64,000 nucleotides of DNA from an uncultured Saprospiraceae bacterium (GTDB lineage Bacteria > Bacteroidota > Bacteroidia > Chitinophagales > Saprospiraceae), in NCBI GenBank assembly GCA_937929835.1, contig CALFUU010000012.1:17635-81634 (forward strand), written 5' to 3'. The translations under genes were made by a program, and so were the position numbers. The notes under the pieces are model-generated. The model made no database searches. It saw only the letters and a list, made by a program, of their open reading frames with translations, and was not told the DNA's origin. Positions 18,703-27,990 of this stretch are shown here, piece after piece (the first letter of the stretch is position 1; every line of letters begins with the position of its first letter).

Positions 18703-19946
18703 TGTCTAAAACAAAAGGAAAAGGTCAAAAGTGTTCGTTTTGCGGCAGAGATAAGAGTGACACACTCTTAATGATAGCTGGTGTAGAGGGACATATCTGT
18801 GAGTCTTGTGTCGAGCAAGCTAACGAGATTGTTAGTGAAGAGCTCGGCAATAAGGCGCCTAGCAAAAGCTCTTTTTCCTTTAACCTGCCATCTGGGGTAA
18901 CACCAGTCAAGATCAAAGATTACTTAGATCAGTTTATAATAGGGCAGACAGATGCTAAAAAATACTTAGCGGTTAGCGTATACAATCACTACAAAAGGCT
19001 CAACCAAATCAGTACGGATGATGTCGAAATAGAGAAGTCTAATATCCTTTTTGTAGGACAGACAGGTACTGGTAAGACGCTACTTGCAAAGACCATTGCG
19101 AAATACTTGAATGTTCCTTTTTCTATTGTTGATGCTACAGTCTTTACGGAAGCAGGGTATGTAGGAGAGGATGTAGAGAGTATGCTTTCTCGATTGTTGC
19201 AGGCATCAGATCATGATGTCGATGCGGCACAAAAAGGTATTGTATACATAGATGAGATAGATAAAGTCGCTCGGAAGAGAGATAATCCTTCTATTACCAG
19301 AGATGTATCTGGTGAGGGTGTACAGCAAGCCTTACTCAAAATGCTCGAGGGTACGGAAGTCAATGTCCCTCCGTATGGAGGAAGAAAGCACCCCGAGCAA
19401 AAGATGATTCAGGTCAACACCAGTAACATCCTTTTTATAATGGGTGGTGCCTTTGATGGTATCAACAAGCTCATCGCCAATAGGCTCAATACGCAAGTGA
19501 TCGGTTTCAATAAAGCAGATACAGAGCTATATGATGAAGACAATATTCTTAAATATGTCACACATCAAGATCTTAAGAGCTACGGTCTTATTCCAGAGTT
19601 GATCGGACGTATGCCTGTACTCACTTATCTCAATCCATTAGATAAGGAAACACTCATAAGAATCATCACAGAACCTAAGAATGCGCTCATCAAGCAATAC
19701 CAGAAGCTCTTTAGGTTAGAAGGTATTAGCCTTGAGATTACGGAAGATGCCTTGGATTTCATTGCAGAAAAAGCCTTGGATTATAAGTTAGGTGCTAGAG
19801 GGCTAAGATCAATTATGGAGGCTATTCTGGCTGAGTCTATGTTTGAGTTACCATCTCATCCAGATGTTAAGGAGTTTACTGTTGATAAGGCTTATGCAGC
19901 TTCACAACTAGAAAACTCTTCTATCTCTAAGCTAAAGGTCGCCTAG
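18702..19946 (+). CDS. clpX: ATP-dependent Clp protease ATP-binding subunit ClpX
   Basis: This 414-residue AAA+ unfoldase has an N-terminal zinc-binding domain with CSFCGRDKS and CESCVEQ (residues about 11-40), Walker A GQTGTGKT, Walker [10 protein letters not shown], the GRKHPEQ loop motif, and C-terminal [13 protein letters not shown] (sensor 2). It delivers substrates, including ssrA-tagged proteins, to ClpP. Start GTG overlaps the last base of the clpP stop. Confidence 0.97.
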   Translation: MSKTKGKGQKCSFCGRDKSDTLLMIAGVEGHICESCVEQANEIVSEELGNKAPSKSSFSFNLPSGVTPVKIKDYLDQFIIGQTDAKKYLAVSVYNHYKRLNQISTDDVEIEKSNILFVGQTGTGKTLLAKTIAKYLNVPFSIVDATVFTEAGYVGEDVESMLSRLLQASDHDVDAAQKGIVYIDEIDKVARKRDNPSITRDVSGEGVQQALLKMLEGTEVNVPPYGGRKHPEQKMIQVNTSNILFIMGGAFDGINKLIANRLNTQVIGFNKADTELYDEDNILKYVTHQDLKSYGLIPELIGRMPVLTYLNPLDKETLIRIITEPKNALIKQYQKLFRLEGISLEITEDALDFIAEKALDYKLGARGLRSIMEAILAESMFELPSHPDVKEFTVDKAYAASQLENSSISKLKVA

Positions 19947-20420
19947 TTCTCCACAATAGAAGCTATCTCCTAGGATGTTCCTGAGCTATGACTCGATGAA
20001 TGCTAGCTTCTAAAACCTTTCTTTTCACCATTTCATACCGACCCTATAAGGATATTATAGGTATATGAGCTATGGTCTGTGCTCTGCATGTAAGGGATTT
20101 CCTTCGTACTTATACTTTTTTCCAATTGTACGACCTCAATTATTAATACTGGTCAAAGCACTTAGTAGGCCTGGAAGAAATTGATGGATCAAGCCAGATA
20201 AACAGGATGAAATTAGGCGGAGATATCTAATGGCTTCCCATTTTGGATTAAGGTCTTGCAGATTTTGCCCTTCTGATGCTCTCCATAAAGAAAATGCAAC
20301 CACTCATCTTTGATTTCAAGCTGTATTGGATCAGTCTGGTTGAACCAACAATCCGTTGACCTTCGAACAATCTCCAAATTATGAAGTCTAAGTAGTATCT
20401 AATAAACAAAAACTATCAAT
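19947..20420. other. Gene-poor gap with inverted repeats and a weak ORF remnant
   Basis: Nothing convincing is encoded here. Seen are an 8-bp inverted repeat AGAAGCTA/TAGCTTCT (19958-19965 with 20004-20011) followed by a T-rich stretch, which may end the clpX transcript, and a hairpin CCTATAA-N5-TTATAGG (20043-20061). On the minus strand an open frame of 62 codons without an ATG (20398 down to a TAA at 20213) reads like a protein fragment (DEWLHFLYGEHQKGKICKT) but matches nothing I recognise. Confidence 0.5.
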
Positions 20421-20633
20421 ATGAAAAGCGTTATAGGTTCTGCACTCATACTTGTGTCGTTATACTTAGGGTACACTGGTATAACGAAGATGAGCAACAG
20501 CGAAAAATCTGTCGAGATTATAGGAATAGAGTTATCCGCCTCAGATGAGGACAAAAAGTCAACGGGAATAATTTACTTAGGCCTATCAGTGGTCAGTATG
20601 ATAGGCGGTGTCACCCTTTTAGCTCGAAACTAA
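20421..20633 (+). CDS. Small two-helix membrane protein, DUF3185-like
   Basis: This 70-residue protein has two hydrophobic helices (about 3-20 and 50-67) separated by a charged loop of about 25 residues. The arrangement, with GxALILVSLYLGYTG near the start and GGVTLLARN at the end, resembles DUF3185 small membrane proteins of unknown function. It is bracketed by the gap after clpX and a candidate bidirectional terminator before glyA. Confidence 0.65.
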   Translation: MKSVIGSALILVSLYLGYTGITKMSNSEKSVEIIGIELSASDEDKKSTGIIYLGLSVVSMIGGVTLLARN

Positions 20634-20662
20634 TCCTATCAAGGATGGCTACGATTATCTGT

Positions 20663-20704
20663 AAAAATCACGACTGATGATTAGATCTACTAGCGATGAT
20701 TTTT
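20663..20704. terminator. Candidate bidirectional terminator
   Basis: AAAAATCA (20663-20670) and TGATTTTT (20697-20704) form a stem with A-runs and T-runs at either end, between the convergent small membrane gene and glyA. The loop is 26 bases, so efficiency is uncertain. Confidence 0.45.
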
Positions 20705-20713
20705 TGAGGTCTG

Positions 20714-21988
20714 CTACAAACTAGGGTAGAGTGGATAGTTGGCCATCGCAGAATTGACTTTCTCTTTAACGGACTGGATCACAGACTCATTATTGATGTC
20801 TGAGAGTATCATATCTATCCATTCTATTATCTGACCGCAAGACGCTTCTTGCATCCCTCTAGAGGTGATAGCCGAGGTGCCTATTCTTATTCCTGAGGTA
20901 ACAAAAGGACTCTTTGTGTCAAATGGAACCATATTCTTATTGACAGTGATATCAGCTTTTATAAGTGCATTCTCAGCTTCCTTACCAGTGACATTCTTAG
21001 ATCTAAGATCAATGAGCATCAGATGATTATCAGTACCGCCAGATATGACTTTGTACCCTTTTTCTTTCAGGGCTTGGCTCATCACTTGTGCATTCTTTAT
21101 GACTTGTTCTCCATAAGTCTTGAACGACGGATCTAGTGCCTCGCCAAACGCTACTGCTTTAGCGGCGATGACATGCTCTAGTGGTCCTCCCTGCATTCCA
21201 GGAAATACTCCACTGTTGAGTATTGATGACATCTTGATTACGGTACCTTTCTTAGTCGTTCTGCCCCAAGGATTTTCAAAGTCCTTACCCATCATAATTA
21301 TGCCTCCTCTAGGTCCTCTAAGTGTCTTGTGGGTTGTGGAGGAAACGATATGACAGTGGGGGATAGGATCATTGAGCAATCCGGCTGCGATAAGTCCAGC
21401 AGGGTGCGCGATATCTGCCAATAAGAGCGCATCTATGGAGTCGGCTATGTTTCTAAATCTCTTATAATCCCAATCTCTAGAATATGCAGAGGCACCACAA
21501 ATAATCAACTTAGGCTTGTGCAGCTGGGCAAGCGATTCAACCTTATCCATATCGATTGTCCCAGTATCTTCGTCTACACCATAGAACACAGGGTTGTATA
21601 CTTTACCTGAAAAGTTGACAGGAGAACCGTGTGAAAGGTGCCCTCCGTGCGAAAGATCAAAGCCCAAAATTGTATCTCCTGGCTGCAGGATAGCTAAGAA
21701 GATAGCTGCATTGGCTTGTGCACCTGAGTGGGGCTGTACATTGGCATATTCAGCACCGAACAAGGTCTTTAACCTGTCTATAGCCAACTGTTCTACTTCA
21801 TCGACGACTTCACAACCACCATAATATCTCTTGCCAGGATATCCTTCAGCATACTTATTGGTCAGACAACTGCCCATTGTTTGCATTACTTGGAGGCTCG
21901 TAAAGTTCTCTGATGCTATTAATTCGACTCCTTCTCTCTGTCTCTGGAGTTCTCTAGATAGTAAATCTTGTATCTGGTTATCTCGCAT
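20714..21988 (-). CDS. glyA: Serine hydroxymethyltransferase
   Basis: PLP enzyme interconverting serine plus tetrahydrofolate and glycine plus 5,10-methylene-THF. Signatures: [10 protein letters not shown], the [11 protein letters not shown] segment, [12 protein letters not shown], and [14 protein letters not shown] with the PLP lysine (residue about 222). About 424 residues from the ATG at 21988 ([12 protein letters not shown]). A TTG further upstream at 22012 is in frame but adds a non-conserved tail directly against the upstream terminator, so 21988 is preferred. Confidence 0.97.
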   Translation of the reverse strand: MRDNQIQDLLSRELQRQREGVELIASENFTSLQVMQTMGSCLTNKYAEGYPGKRYYGGCEVVDEVEQLAIDRLKTLFGAEYANVQPHSGAQANAAIFLAILQPGDTILGFDLSHGGHLSHGSPVNFSGKVYNPVFYGVDEDTGTIDMDKVESLAQLHKPKLIICGASAYSRDWDYKRFRNIADSIDALLLADIAHPAGLIAAGLLNDPIPHCHIVSSTTHKTLRGPRGGIIMMGKDFENPWGRTTKKGTVIKMSSILNSGVFPGMQGGPLEHVIAAKAVAFGEALDPSFKTYGEQVIKNAQVMSQALKEKGYKVISGGTDNHLMLIDLRSKNVTGKEAENALIKADITVNKNMVPFDTKSPFVTSGIRIGTSAITSRGMQEASCGQIIEWIDMILSDINNESVIQSVKEKVNSAMANYPLYPSL

Positions 21989-22017
21989 ATTATATTCCAA
22001 TTGGAGACGCAAATTAG

Positions 22018-22051
22018 AAAAAAAAAAGCCTTGCGGAAGAACCGCAAGGCT
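22018..22051 (-). terminator. Terminator of the giant repeat-protein gene
   Basis: Perfect 10-bp stem AGCCTTGCGG (22027-22036) / CCGCAAGGCT (22042-22051) with a 5-base loop. On the minus strand it is followed by an unbroken T-run (22026 to 22018), 24 bases after the stop. Confidence 0.95.
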
Positions 22052-22074
22052 TATATAACTTAACAGTGTATCAA

Positions 22075-25000
22075 TTAGTTGATACCTAAAGCTCTCATAG
22101 TTTCTGTATCCAATTGACCTACAGGTAACCCGTTGTCTTTTTGGAATTTCACTAAGGCAGCTTTTGTTCCTGCACCCATTCTGTTGTCAGCACCTGCTGA
22201 TCCAACATCATATCCTCTAGAGATAAGTGCTTGTTGTACTTTTCTAACTAAGTCAGATGTTACATCTTTTTCACATACAACTTCTCTCCACTCAGTAAAT
22301 CCACCTTGCTTCACTAACTGTCTCTTAGAGATAGTCTTGTATTCTGCAGGTATTTCTATTGATCTAGTAGTAGCAGCTGATGTTCTAGTGTAAGATCTGT
22401 TCTCAAATCTTTCATCTACTGGCGCACTCTGCGTAGTTGCAGGGCTAGCTAGTTTCTGGTAAGATCTAGTAGTGTATTGTGGCTCTCCACTTACATTTTC
22501 TGCACTTGCATCATTTGCAAGTTTCTGCATACTGATAGTTGTGTACTGAGCCTCTCCAGTTACTGCTTCAGATGTCGCATCGTTAGCTAGCTTCTGGTAA
22601 GATCTAGTTGTATACTGAGGGTCTCCACTTACATTGTTTGCACTTGCATCGTTAGCAAGTTTTTGCATACTAATAGTCGTGTACTTAGCATCTCCAGAAA
22701 CGTTTTCTGCAGAAGCGTCATTCACCAATCTCTGGAAAGTTCTTGTAGAGTAACTTCTACCGTCACCACCATCGTTAGCACCTGCTAATACTAGCTCGAC
22801 TCTTCTGTTAGCTCTTCTACCTGTAGCAGTAGAGTTATCAGCTTTTGGCTGCGTTTCTCCCATACCTTCGTAGTTAAGGCTGCTAGCGTTAGCTCCAGCT
22901 GCAATTAATGCATCATATACTGCCTTAGCTCTGTTTCTAGAAAGTGCAAGGTTGGCACTATCATCTCCTTGACTATCTGTGTGACCTACGATAGTTCCAC
23001 CTCCTGTAGAGTTGATCTTATCGATAGCTCTTCTGATTTCAGAATCATAACCTGAAGAAAGGTTAGCAGATCCAGATGCAAAGTTTACATTGATCGTGTA
23101 GTTGTTAGAACCACCTGGTACATAGTTTTCTGATGTCGCATCATTAACCAACTTCTGGTAAGAGTAAGTTGTGTATGCAGGATCACCCATATTGTTTTCT
23201 GCAGATGCATCATTAGCCAATCTCTGAGAAGAGATCGTCGTGTACTGCGCAGCACCGTATACAGCTTCAGTAGTTGCATCATTCACTAGTTTATCAGAGG
23301 AGATCGTCGTGTACTGAGCATCACCTGAGATATTCTCAGAAGTTGCATCATTAGATAATTTCTGGTAAGATCTAGTTGTGTATTGTGGATCACCTGAAGA
23401 ATTAGAAGCTGCAGCTGGTGCAGATAATTTCTTGTATGTTCTTGTTGTGAACTGAGCTGGCACGTCAACAACTTCTGTTGTCGCTGGGCTAGCTAATTTC
23501 TGGTACGATCTAGTCTCATACTTAGCAGGTACAGTTACAGACTCAGTAGTCGCAGGTGTAACAAGCTTTCTGTAAGATATAGTTGTGTATACAGGCTCAA
23601 CTTGAACTGCCTCCGTAGATGCAGGTGTAACGAGCTTTCTGTAAGATCTAGTAGTATATACTGGCTCTACAGTAACCGCCTCTGTAGATGCTGGTGTAAC
23701 TAGTTTCTTGTAAGATCTAGTCGTGTACTCAGCAGGTACTTCTACTGCCTCAGTAGTTGCAGGCGTTACAAGCTTTCTATATGAAATAGTCGTGTATACT
23801 GGATCAACTTTTACAGCCTCCGTAGTAGCAGGTGTTACAAGCTTTCTATAAGATCTAGTTGTGTACTCAGCAGGTACTTCTACAGCTTCTGTCGTTGCTG
23901 GAGTAACCAATTTCTGATAAGATCTAGTTGAATAAACAGCAGGTACTTCTACAGCCTCCGTAGTGGCAGGTGTAACAAGCTTTCTGTAAGAAATAGTCGT
24001 GTATACTGGGTCAACGTTTACAGCTTCTGTCGTCGCTGGGTTAACCAATTTTCTGTATGATCTAGTTGTGTATTCTGCAGGTACAGTTACAGACTCAGTA
24101 GTTGCTGGATTAACCAACTTTCTGTATGAGATAGTAGAGTATTGAGCAGGGATGTCAACAACTTCAGTAGTTGCATCATTAACTAGTTTTCTGTAAGATC
24201 TAGTTGTGTACTTAGCAGGTATTTCGATAGTTTTTACACAATCGTCTCCTTGCTCAGTATATCCATCAGCACATCCAACTCTAACTTTCTTAGTTACTGT
24301 TCTGAATTGTGCAGGTGTTTCTTGTAGACACCAAACTAGACAGTCGTTAGGATCTGCAGAAAGACAGTTTTTATCAGCTTTCTTCTTTACCCACTTCGTA
24401 GATGCAGGTGCAGTCTGGATAGACTCCGTCTGCGTCTCATATCTAGCAGGAATCTTCTCCAACTTAGAAGTTGCTTCAGATACCAATACTTGCTCAGTTA
24501 CTGTCTCGTAAGTCGCAGGTATAACTCTAATTGTAGTAGAAGCTTCTTTTTGAAGTACTTCTTCAGTTACTGTCTCATAAGTCGCTGGTACTGCTCTTAG
24601 AGTCGTATAAGCATCTTTTTTCAAGATTTGCTCAGTGACTGTCTCATATGTTGCAGGGATTACTCTCAATGTAGTGTATCCATCTTTCTGCAATACTTGC
24701 TCAGTTACAGTTTCGTATGTTGCTGGTACTGCTCTTAGAGTAGTGTAAGCATCTTTCTGTAGGATCTGCTCAGTTACAGTTTCGTAAGTTGCAGGAACCT
24801 TTCTTAGTGTCGTGTAAGCATCTTTTACAAGTACTTGCTCAGTAACAGTCTCGTATTCTGCTGGTACTTTTCTTAGAGTTGTATAACCATCTTTCTGTAG
24901 CTTCTGCTCAGTAACAGTTTCATAAGTCGCTGGTACTTGTCTCAAAGTAGTATAAGCGTCTTTTTTAAGTACAGTTTCAGATACTGTCTCGTATACTGGA

Positions 25001-26568
25001 GGTACAGTTCTGATAGTTGTGTACCCGTCCTTCTTAAGTACTGTTTCTGTAACAGTCTCGTAAGTTGCAGGTACTTTTCTCAATGTTGTATAACCGTCTT
25101 TTTGCAATACTTGCTCAGTAACAGTCTCGTATACTGCAGGTACTGGCTTTAGTACGTCATAAGCTTCTTGAACAAGAACCTCTTCAGTAACAGTTTCAAA
25201 AGATGCAGGTATAACTCTTATAGTGGTATAAGCATCTTTAGTCATAACTTCCTCAGTGATCGTTTCGAACTGAGCTGGGGAGATATTGACATTAGAAGCA
25301 CCATCAGACTTAAGGATTTGCTCTGTTACAGTCTCAAATGATGCAGGTGTGATTCTTACATCAGAAGAACCTTCTGAAGCTAGAACTTGCTCAGTTGCTT
25401 TTTCGAATTGTGCAGGTATAACTCTATAAGCTACTACACAATTAGGATCGTTACTCGCGTTGTCGCTGCTTGTTGCAGTACTAGGAGATACTAATTCTAC
25501 TCTTCTGTTGGTCGCTCTACCACTGGCGGTACTGTTGTCTGCAATTGGGCTAGACTCTCCCATACCATCATATGTGATACAAGAAGAAGAAACACCAGCA
25601 GCGATAAGTGCATCGTATACAGCTTTTGCTCTGTTTCTTGATAAAGTTGCATTAGCAGCCTCAGATCCTTGAGAATCTGTGTGACCGATGATTCTAGAAG
25701 TACCAGCTCCACAATCAAGTGAACCAGCTATTCTTGAAATCTCTGCAGATGATGAAGCAGTCAATACTGCAGAACCAGAGTTGAATGATACATTCAATGC
25801 TGTTCCAGCACTTCTGTATCCAGCTCCACCTGCAGCACAAGTGTTAGATATAACTTGTTCAGTAACTGTCTCAAAAGTCGCAGGTGTTATTCTTATAGAA
25901 GAAGCACCATCTGATTTTAAAACTTGTTCTGTAACTGTCTCGAATTGTGCTGGTGTGATTCTTAAATCAGAAGCACCATCTTGAGTAATGATTTCCTCAG
26001 ATGCAGTTTCGAAAACTGCTGGTGAGATTCTTACATCAGAAGAACCTTCTGAAGCCAATACTTCCTCAGTTACAGTTTCGAACGTTGCTGGAGTAATATT
26101 AACAGAAGAAGAACCATCAGACTTAAGAATCTGCTCAGTGACAGTTTCAAAGGTTGCTGGAATTACTCTTAAGTCATTAGCTCCGTCACTAGCAAGAACT
26201 TGCTCAGTTACAGTTTCGAACGTTGCCGGTGTGATGTTAACTGAAGAAGATCCATCAGACTTGAGGATTTGCTCAGTTACAGTTTCAAACGTAGCCGGTA
26301 CAACTGATAGGGTAGTACTACCTTCTGATGCAAGTACTTGCTCAGTCAGTGTCTCAGTTGAACCAGGTACGATTTCAACTCTCGTCGTTGCGTCTTTAAC
26401 TAGAATTTGCTCCGTCACAGTCTCATACTGATCTTGAATCAAACATCTGGCATAACATTTACCAGGCTCAGATGGCATCCCCTCTGACGGTGCTCCCGTC
26501 GTTTGAGCGAACATACTCACCGAACCAAGTAAGAATAGACAAGATAAAATCAGATTAACTTGTTTCAT
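22075..26568 (-). CDS. Giant 23-residue-repeat OmpA / peptidoglycan-binding envelope protein
   Basis: A 1497-residue secreted protein. Residues 1-22 are a signal peptide (cleavage after MFAQ). Residues about 48-256 hold nine repeats of the type [23 protein letters not shown]; 258-360 an OmpA domain ([27 protein letters not shown]); 388-709 fourteen repeats of the type [23 protein letters not shown]; 710-786 a Cys-containing hinge ([14 protein letters not shown]); 787-1156 sixteen repeats of the type [20 protein letters not shown]; 1157-1262 a second OmpA domain; 1273-1409 six more repeats; 1436-1497 a PG_binding_1 domain ([31 protein letters not shown]). About 47 units in all, each 23 residues. 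OmpA and PG_binding_1 domains bind peptidoglycan, so a periplasm-spanning or surface-protruding tether is inferred. Shorter relatives with a few such repeats occur in Bacteroidota (memory, unchecked). Confidence 0.9.
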   Translation of the reverse strand: MKQVNLILSCLFLLGSVSMFAQTTGAPSEGMPSEPGKCYARCLIQDQYETVTEQILVKDATTRVEIVPGSTETLTEQVLASEGSTTLSVVPATFETVTEQILKSDGSSSVNITPATFETVTEQVLASDGANDLRVIPATFETVTEQILKSDGSSSVNITPATFETVTEEVLASEGSSDVRISPAVFETASEEIITQDGASDLRITPAQFETVTEQVLKSDGASSIRITPATFETVTEQVISNTCAAGGAGYRSAGTALNVSFNSGSAVLTASSSAEISRIAGSLDCGAGTSRIIGHTDSQGSEAANATLSRNRAKAVYDALIAAGVSSSCITYDGMGESSPIADNSTASGRATNRRVELVSPSTATSSDNASNDPNCVVAYRVIPAQFEKATEQVLASEGSSDVRITPASFETVTEQILKSDGASNVNISPAQFETITEEVMTKDAYTTIRVIPASFETVTEEVLVQEAYDVLKPVPAVYETVTEQVLQKDGYTTLRKVPATYETVTETVLKKDGYTTIRTVPPVYETVSETVLKKDAYTTLRQVPATYETVTEQKLQKDGYTTLRKVPAEYETVTEQVLVKDAYTTLRKVPATYETVTEQILQKDAYTTLRAVPATYETVTEQVLQKDGYTTLRVIPATYETVTEQILKKDAYTTLRAVPATYETVTEEVLQKEASTTIRVIPATYETVTEQVLVSEATSKLEKIPARYETQTESIQTAPASTKWVKKKADKNCLSADPNDCLVWCLQETPAQFRTVTKKVRVGCADGYTEQGDDCVKTIEIPAKYTTRSYRKLVNDATTEVVDIPAQYSTISYRKLVNPATTESVTVPAEYTTRSYRKLVNPATTEAVNVDPVYTTISYRKLVTPATTEAVEVPAVYSTRSYQKLVTPATTEAVEVPAEYTTRSYRKLVTPATTEAVKVDPVYTTISYRKLVTPATTEAVEVPAEYTTRSYKKLVTPASTEAVTVEPVYTTRSYRKLVTPASTEAVQVEPVYTTISYRKLVTPATTESVTVPAKYETRSYQKLASPATTEVVDVPAQFTTRTYKKLSAPAAASNSSGDPQYTTRSYQKLSNDATSENISGDAQYTTISSDKLVNDATTEAVYGAAQYTTISSQRLANDASAENNMGDPAYTTYSYQKLVNDATSENYVPGGSNNYTINVNFASGSANLSSGYDSEIRRAIDKINSTGGGTIVGHTDSQGDDSANLALSRNRAKAVYDALIAAGANASSLNYEGMGETQPKADNSTATGRRANRRVELVLAGANDGGDGRSYSTRTFQRLVNDASAENVSGDAKYTTISMQKLANDASANNVSGDPQYTTRSYQKLANDATSEAVTGEAQYTTISMQKLANDASAENVSGEPQYTTRSYQKLASPATTQSAPVDERFENRSYTRTSAATTRSIEIPAEYKTISKRQLVKQGGFTEWREVVCEKDVTSDLVRKVQQALISRGYDVGSAGADNRMGAGTKAALVKFQKDNGLPVGQLDTETMRALGIN
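22342..26427 (-). repeat. Degenerate 69-bp coding tandem repeats
   Basis: Four blocks of 69-base coding units (about 26427-25801, 25407-24442, 24210-23101, 22752-22342), interrupted by the two OmpA domains and the Cys-rich hinge. Adjacent units vary mainly at synonymous and a few fixed positions; alternating unit types (RSY/ISY) are visible in the third block. The array could change length by unequal recombination. Confidence 0.9.
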
Positions 26569-26638
26569 GGTTGATTTTAAATTTAAATTAATAATGTCAA
26601 TAAAGGTTTTTACCCACAGTAAAGCGCAGGCGTTTATT

Positions 26639-26655
26639 CTTGTATACTGTACAAG
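26639..26655. promoter_or_regulatory. CTTGTA-N5-TACAAG palindrome upstream of the giant gene
   Basis: A perfect 6-bp inverted repeat about 70 bases before the ATG of the repeat protein and 19 bases after the stop of the HD hydrolase. No T-run follows it, so an operator is as likely as a weak terminator. Confidence 0.3.
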
Positions 26656-26673
26656 ACCGTAAAAATATTCAAT

Positions 26674-27897
26674 TTATCTTGGATAACATAAATAGTGTTT
26701 TGTAATCTTTTTTACATTTATGAGGGTATCCAAGACGTCAGAAATGGGCAATACCTTGCCGTCTTTCCTTAGGACTTGTATAGTTTCTTTTGTGCGGTTA
26801 TAGGCTTGATTGGATTCTGTGCCTATGTAGATGAGTCTGTTCACTATTTGGTCTAAATTCTCTGGGTGTACGCCTTGTTTGAGGAGTAAGGCTTCGAGAT
26901 TAAGACGCTTTTCTGCGATTAAGTCACTCTTTATGGGTGAATCATTAAGAATCAACTTGTGCAGTCGTCGATTCAAGATGTGCTCGGATAGATAGCTCAA
27001 TATGAAATCAGGATGGTTAACAGTTGCTTTTATAGCTGTCAGAACGTCCACATCATCTAGACGTGCAAATTCTTCCAAGTAGTTAGTATCATTAATTGTA
27101 CCATTTATGCGTTTTTTGACAAATTCCATAAAAGCAGTATCTGAATCCTCCGCTTGAGGGTTTATTTCTGCCAATTCGACCAACCTCTTGACAAACTCCT
27201 TCAGCATTCTTTCTGCCACAATGGATGTTTTGTGCAAATACACTTGCCAATACATAATGTGTCTAGCCACTAGAAACTTTTCTATCGAAAAAATTGCCTT
27301 TTCCTCCACTACGAGCTGATCCTCGACTACATTCATCATCGATATCAAGCGCTTATAGCCTATAACCCCCTCGGCTACACCTGTATGGAAACTATCACGA
27401 ATAAGATAGTCCAATCGATCCATGTCAAGTTGACTCGAGACCAGTTGCTGAAGAAAAGGCCGATGGTATTCCTTTTTGAATATACTGATAGCCAGATCTA
27501 GCTGACCACCCATTTCTACATTAAGGGCCGACATTGTATCCAAGGAGATGGCTTCATGATGTTTGGGAAAGATCAGTTCCTCTAGTCCATGCGAGAAGGG
27601 TCCGTGACCTATGTCATGGAGCAAGATCGCTTGACATACGGCTTCGTACTCCTTGTCATCTATAGCAATTCCTTTCTCCCTAAGTGAATGTATGGCCGTT
27701 GTCATCAAGTACAGTGCTCCTAGCGCATGGCTAAATCTGGAATGATTGGCGCTCGGATAGACATAGGTGCTTAGACCCATCTGAGAGATTCTCCTTAACC
27801 GCTGGAAATAGGGGTGCTCTATAAGGGTGTATAGGCTATCAAAGGGAAAGGATACCAAGCCATATATGGGATCATTGAAAATCTTTCTACTACTCAT
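26674..27897 (-). CDS. HD-superfamily phosphohydrolase (dGTPase-like)
   Basis: This 407-residue cytoplasmic protein of the HD superfamily (SamHD/dNTPase-like, COG1078). It starts with KIFNDPIYGLVSFPFDSLYTLIEHPYFQRLRRI, the typical opening; then YPSANHSRFSHALGALYL (metal His), ILLHDIGHGPFSHGLE (HD pair and downstream His) and LDMDRLDYLIRDSFHTG (final metal Asp). Family members hydrolyse dNTPs or other nucleotides; substrate here unknown. It is divergent from porX, with a shared inverted repeat between them. Confidence 0.9.
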   Translation of the reverse strand: MSSRKIFNDPIYGLVSFPFDSLYTLIEHPYFQRLRRISQMGLSTYVYPSANHSRFSHALGALYLMTTAIHSLREKGIAIDDKEYEAVCQAILLHDIGHGPFSHGLEELIFPKHHEAISLDTMSALNVEMGGQLDLAISIFKKEYHRPFLQQLVSSQLDMDRLDYLIRDSFHTGVAEGVIGYKRLISMMNVVEDQLVVEEKAIFSIEKFLVARHIMYWQVYLHKTSIVAERMLKEFVKRLVELAEINPQAEDSDTAFMEFVKKRINGTINDTNYLEEFARLDDVDVLTAIKATVNHPDFILSYLSEHILNRRLHKLILNDSPIKSDLIAEKRLNLEALLLKQGVHPENLDQIVNRLIYIGTESNQAYNRTKETIQVLRKDGKVLPISDVLDTLINVKKITKHYLCYPR

Positions 27898-27903
27898 ACA
27901 AGC

Positions 27904-27969
27904 ACGAAGGTAATAGAAAGGTGCCGTGATGCGTTCCTTATTGACGTTTTCACAATGATGTACCTTCGT
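27904..27969. promoter_or_regulatory. Mirrored promoter elements between the HD hydrolase and porX
   Basis: ACGAAGGTA (27904-27912) and TACCTTCGT (27961-27969) are perfect inverted copies. Each reads TACCTTCG, one mismatch from TAnnTTTG, in the direction of its gene. For porX a TTG (27941-27943) lies 17 bases upstream of the element. If used, porX starts at 27991, not at 27955. Confidence 0.5.
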
Positions 27970-27990
27970 ACACTAAAGCAAATTCCTTAT

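Noticed and set aside
22342..26427. Regularly spaced repeats resembling a CRISPR array at first sight
   Set aside because: The 69-bp units are contiguous, degenerate, in frame and encode protein repeats; there are no unique spacers or cas genes.
25460..26431. Several plus-strand open frames of 70-147 codons opposite the repeat protein
   Set aside because: They are the complement of the 69-bp repeats; the periodic codon pattern of the minus frame keeps the opposite strand free of stops.
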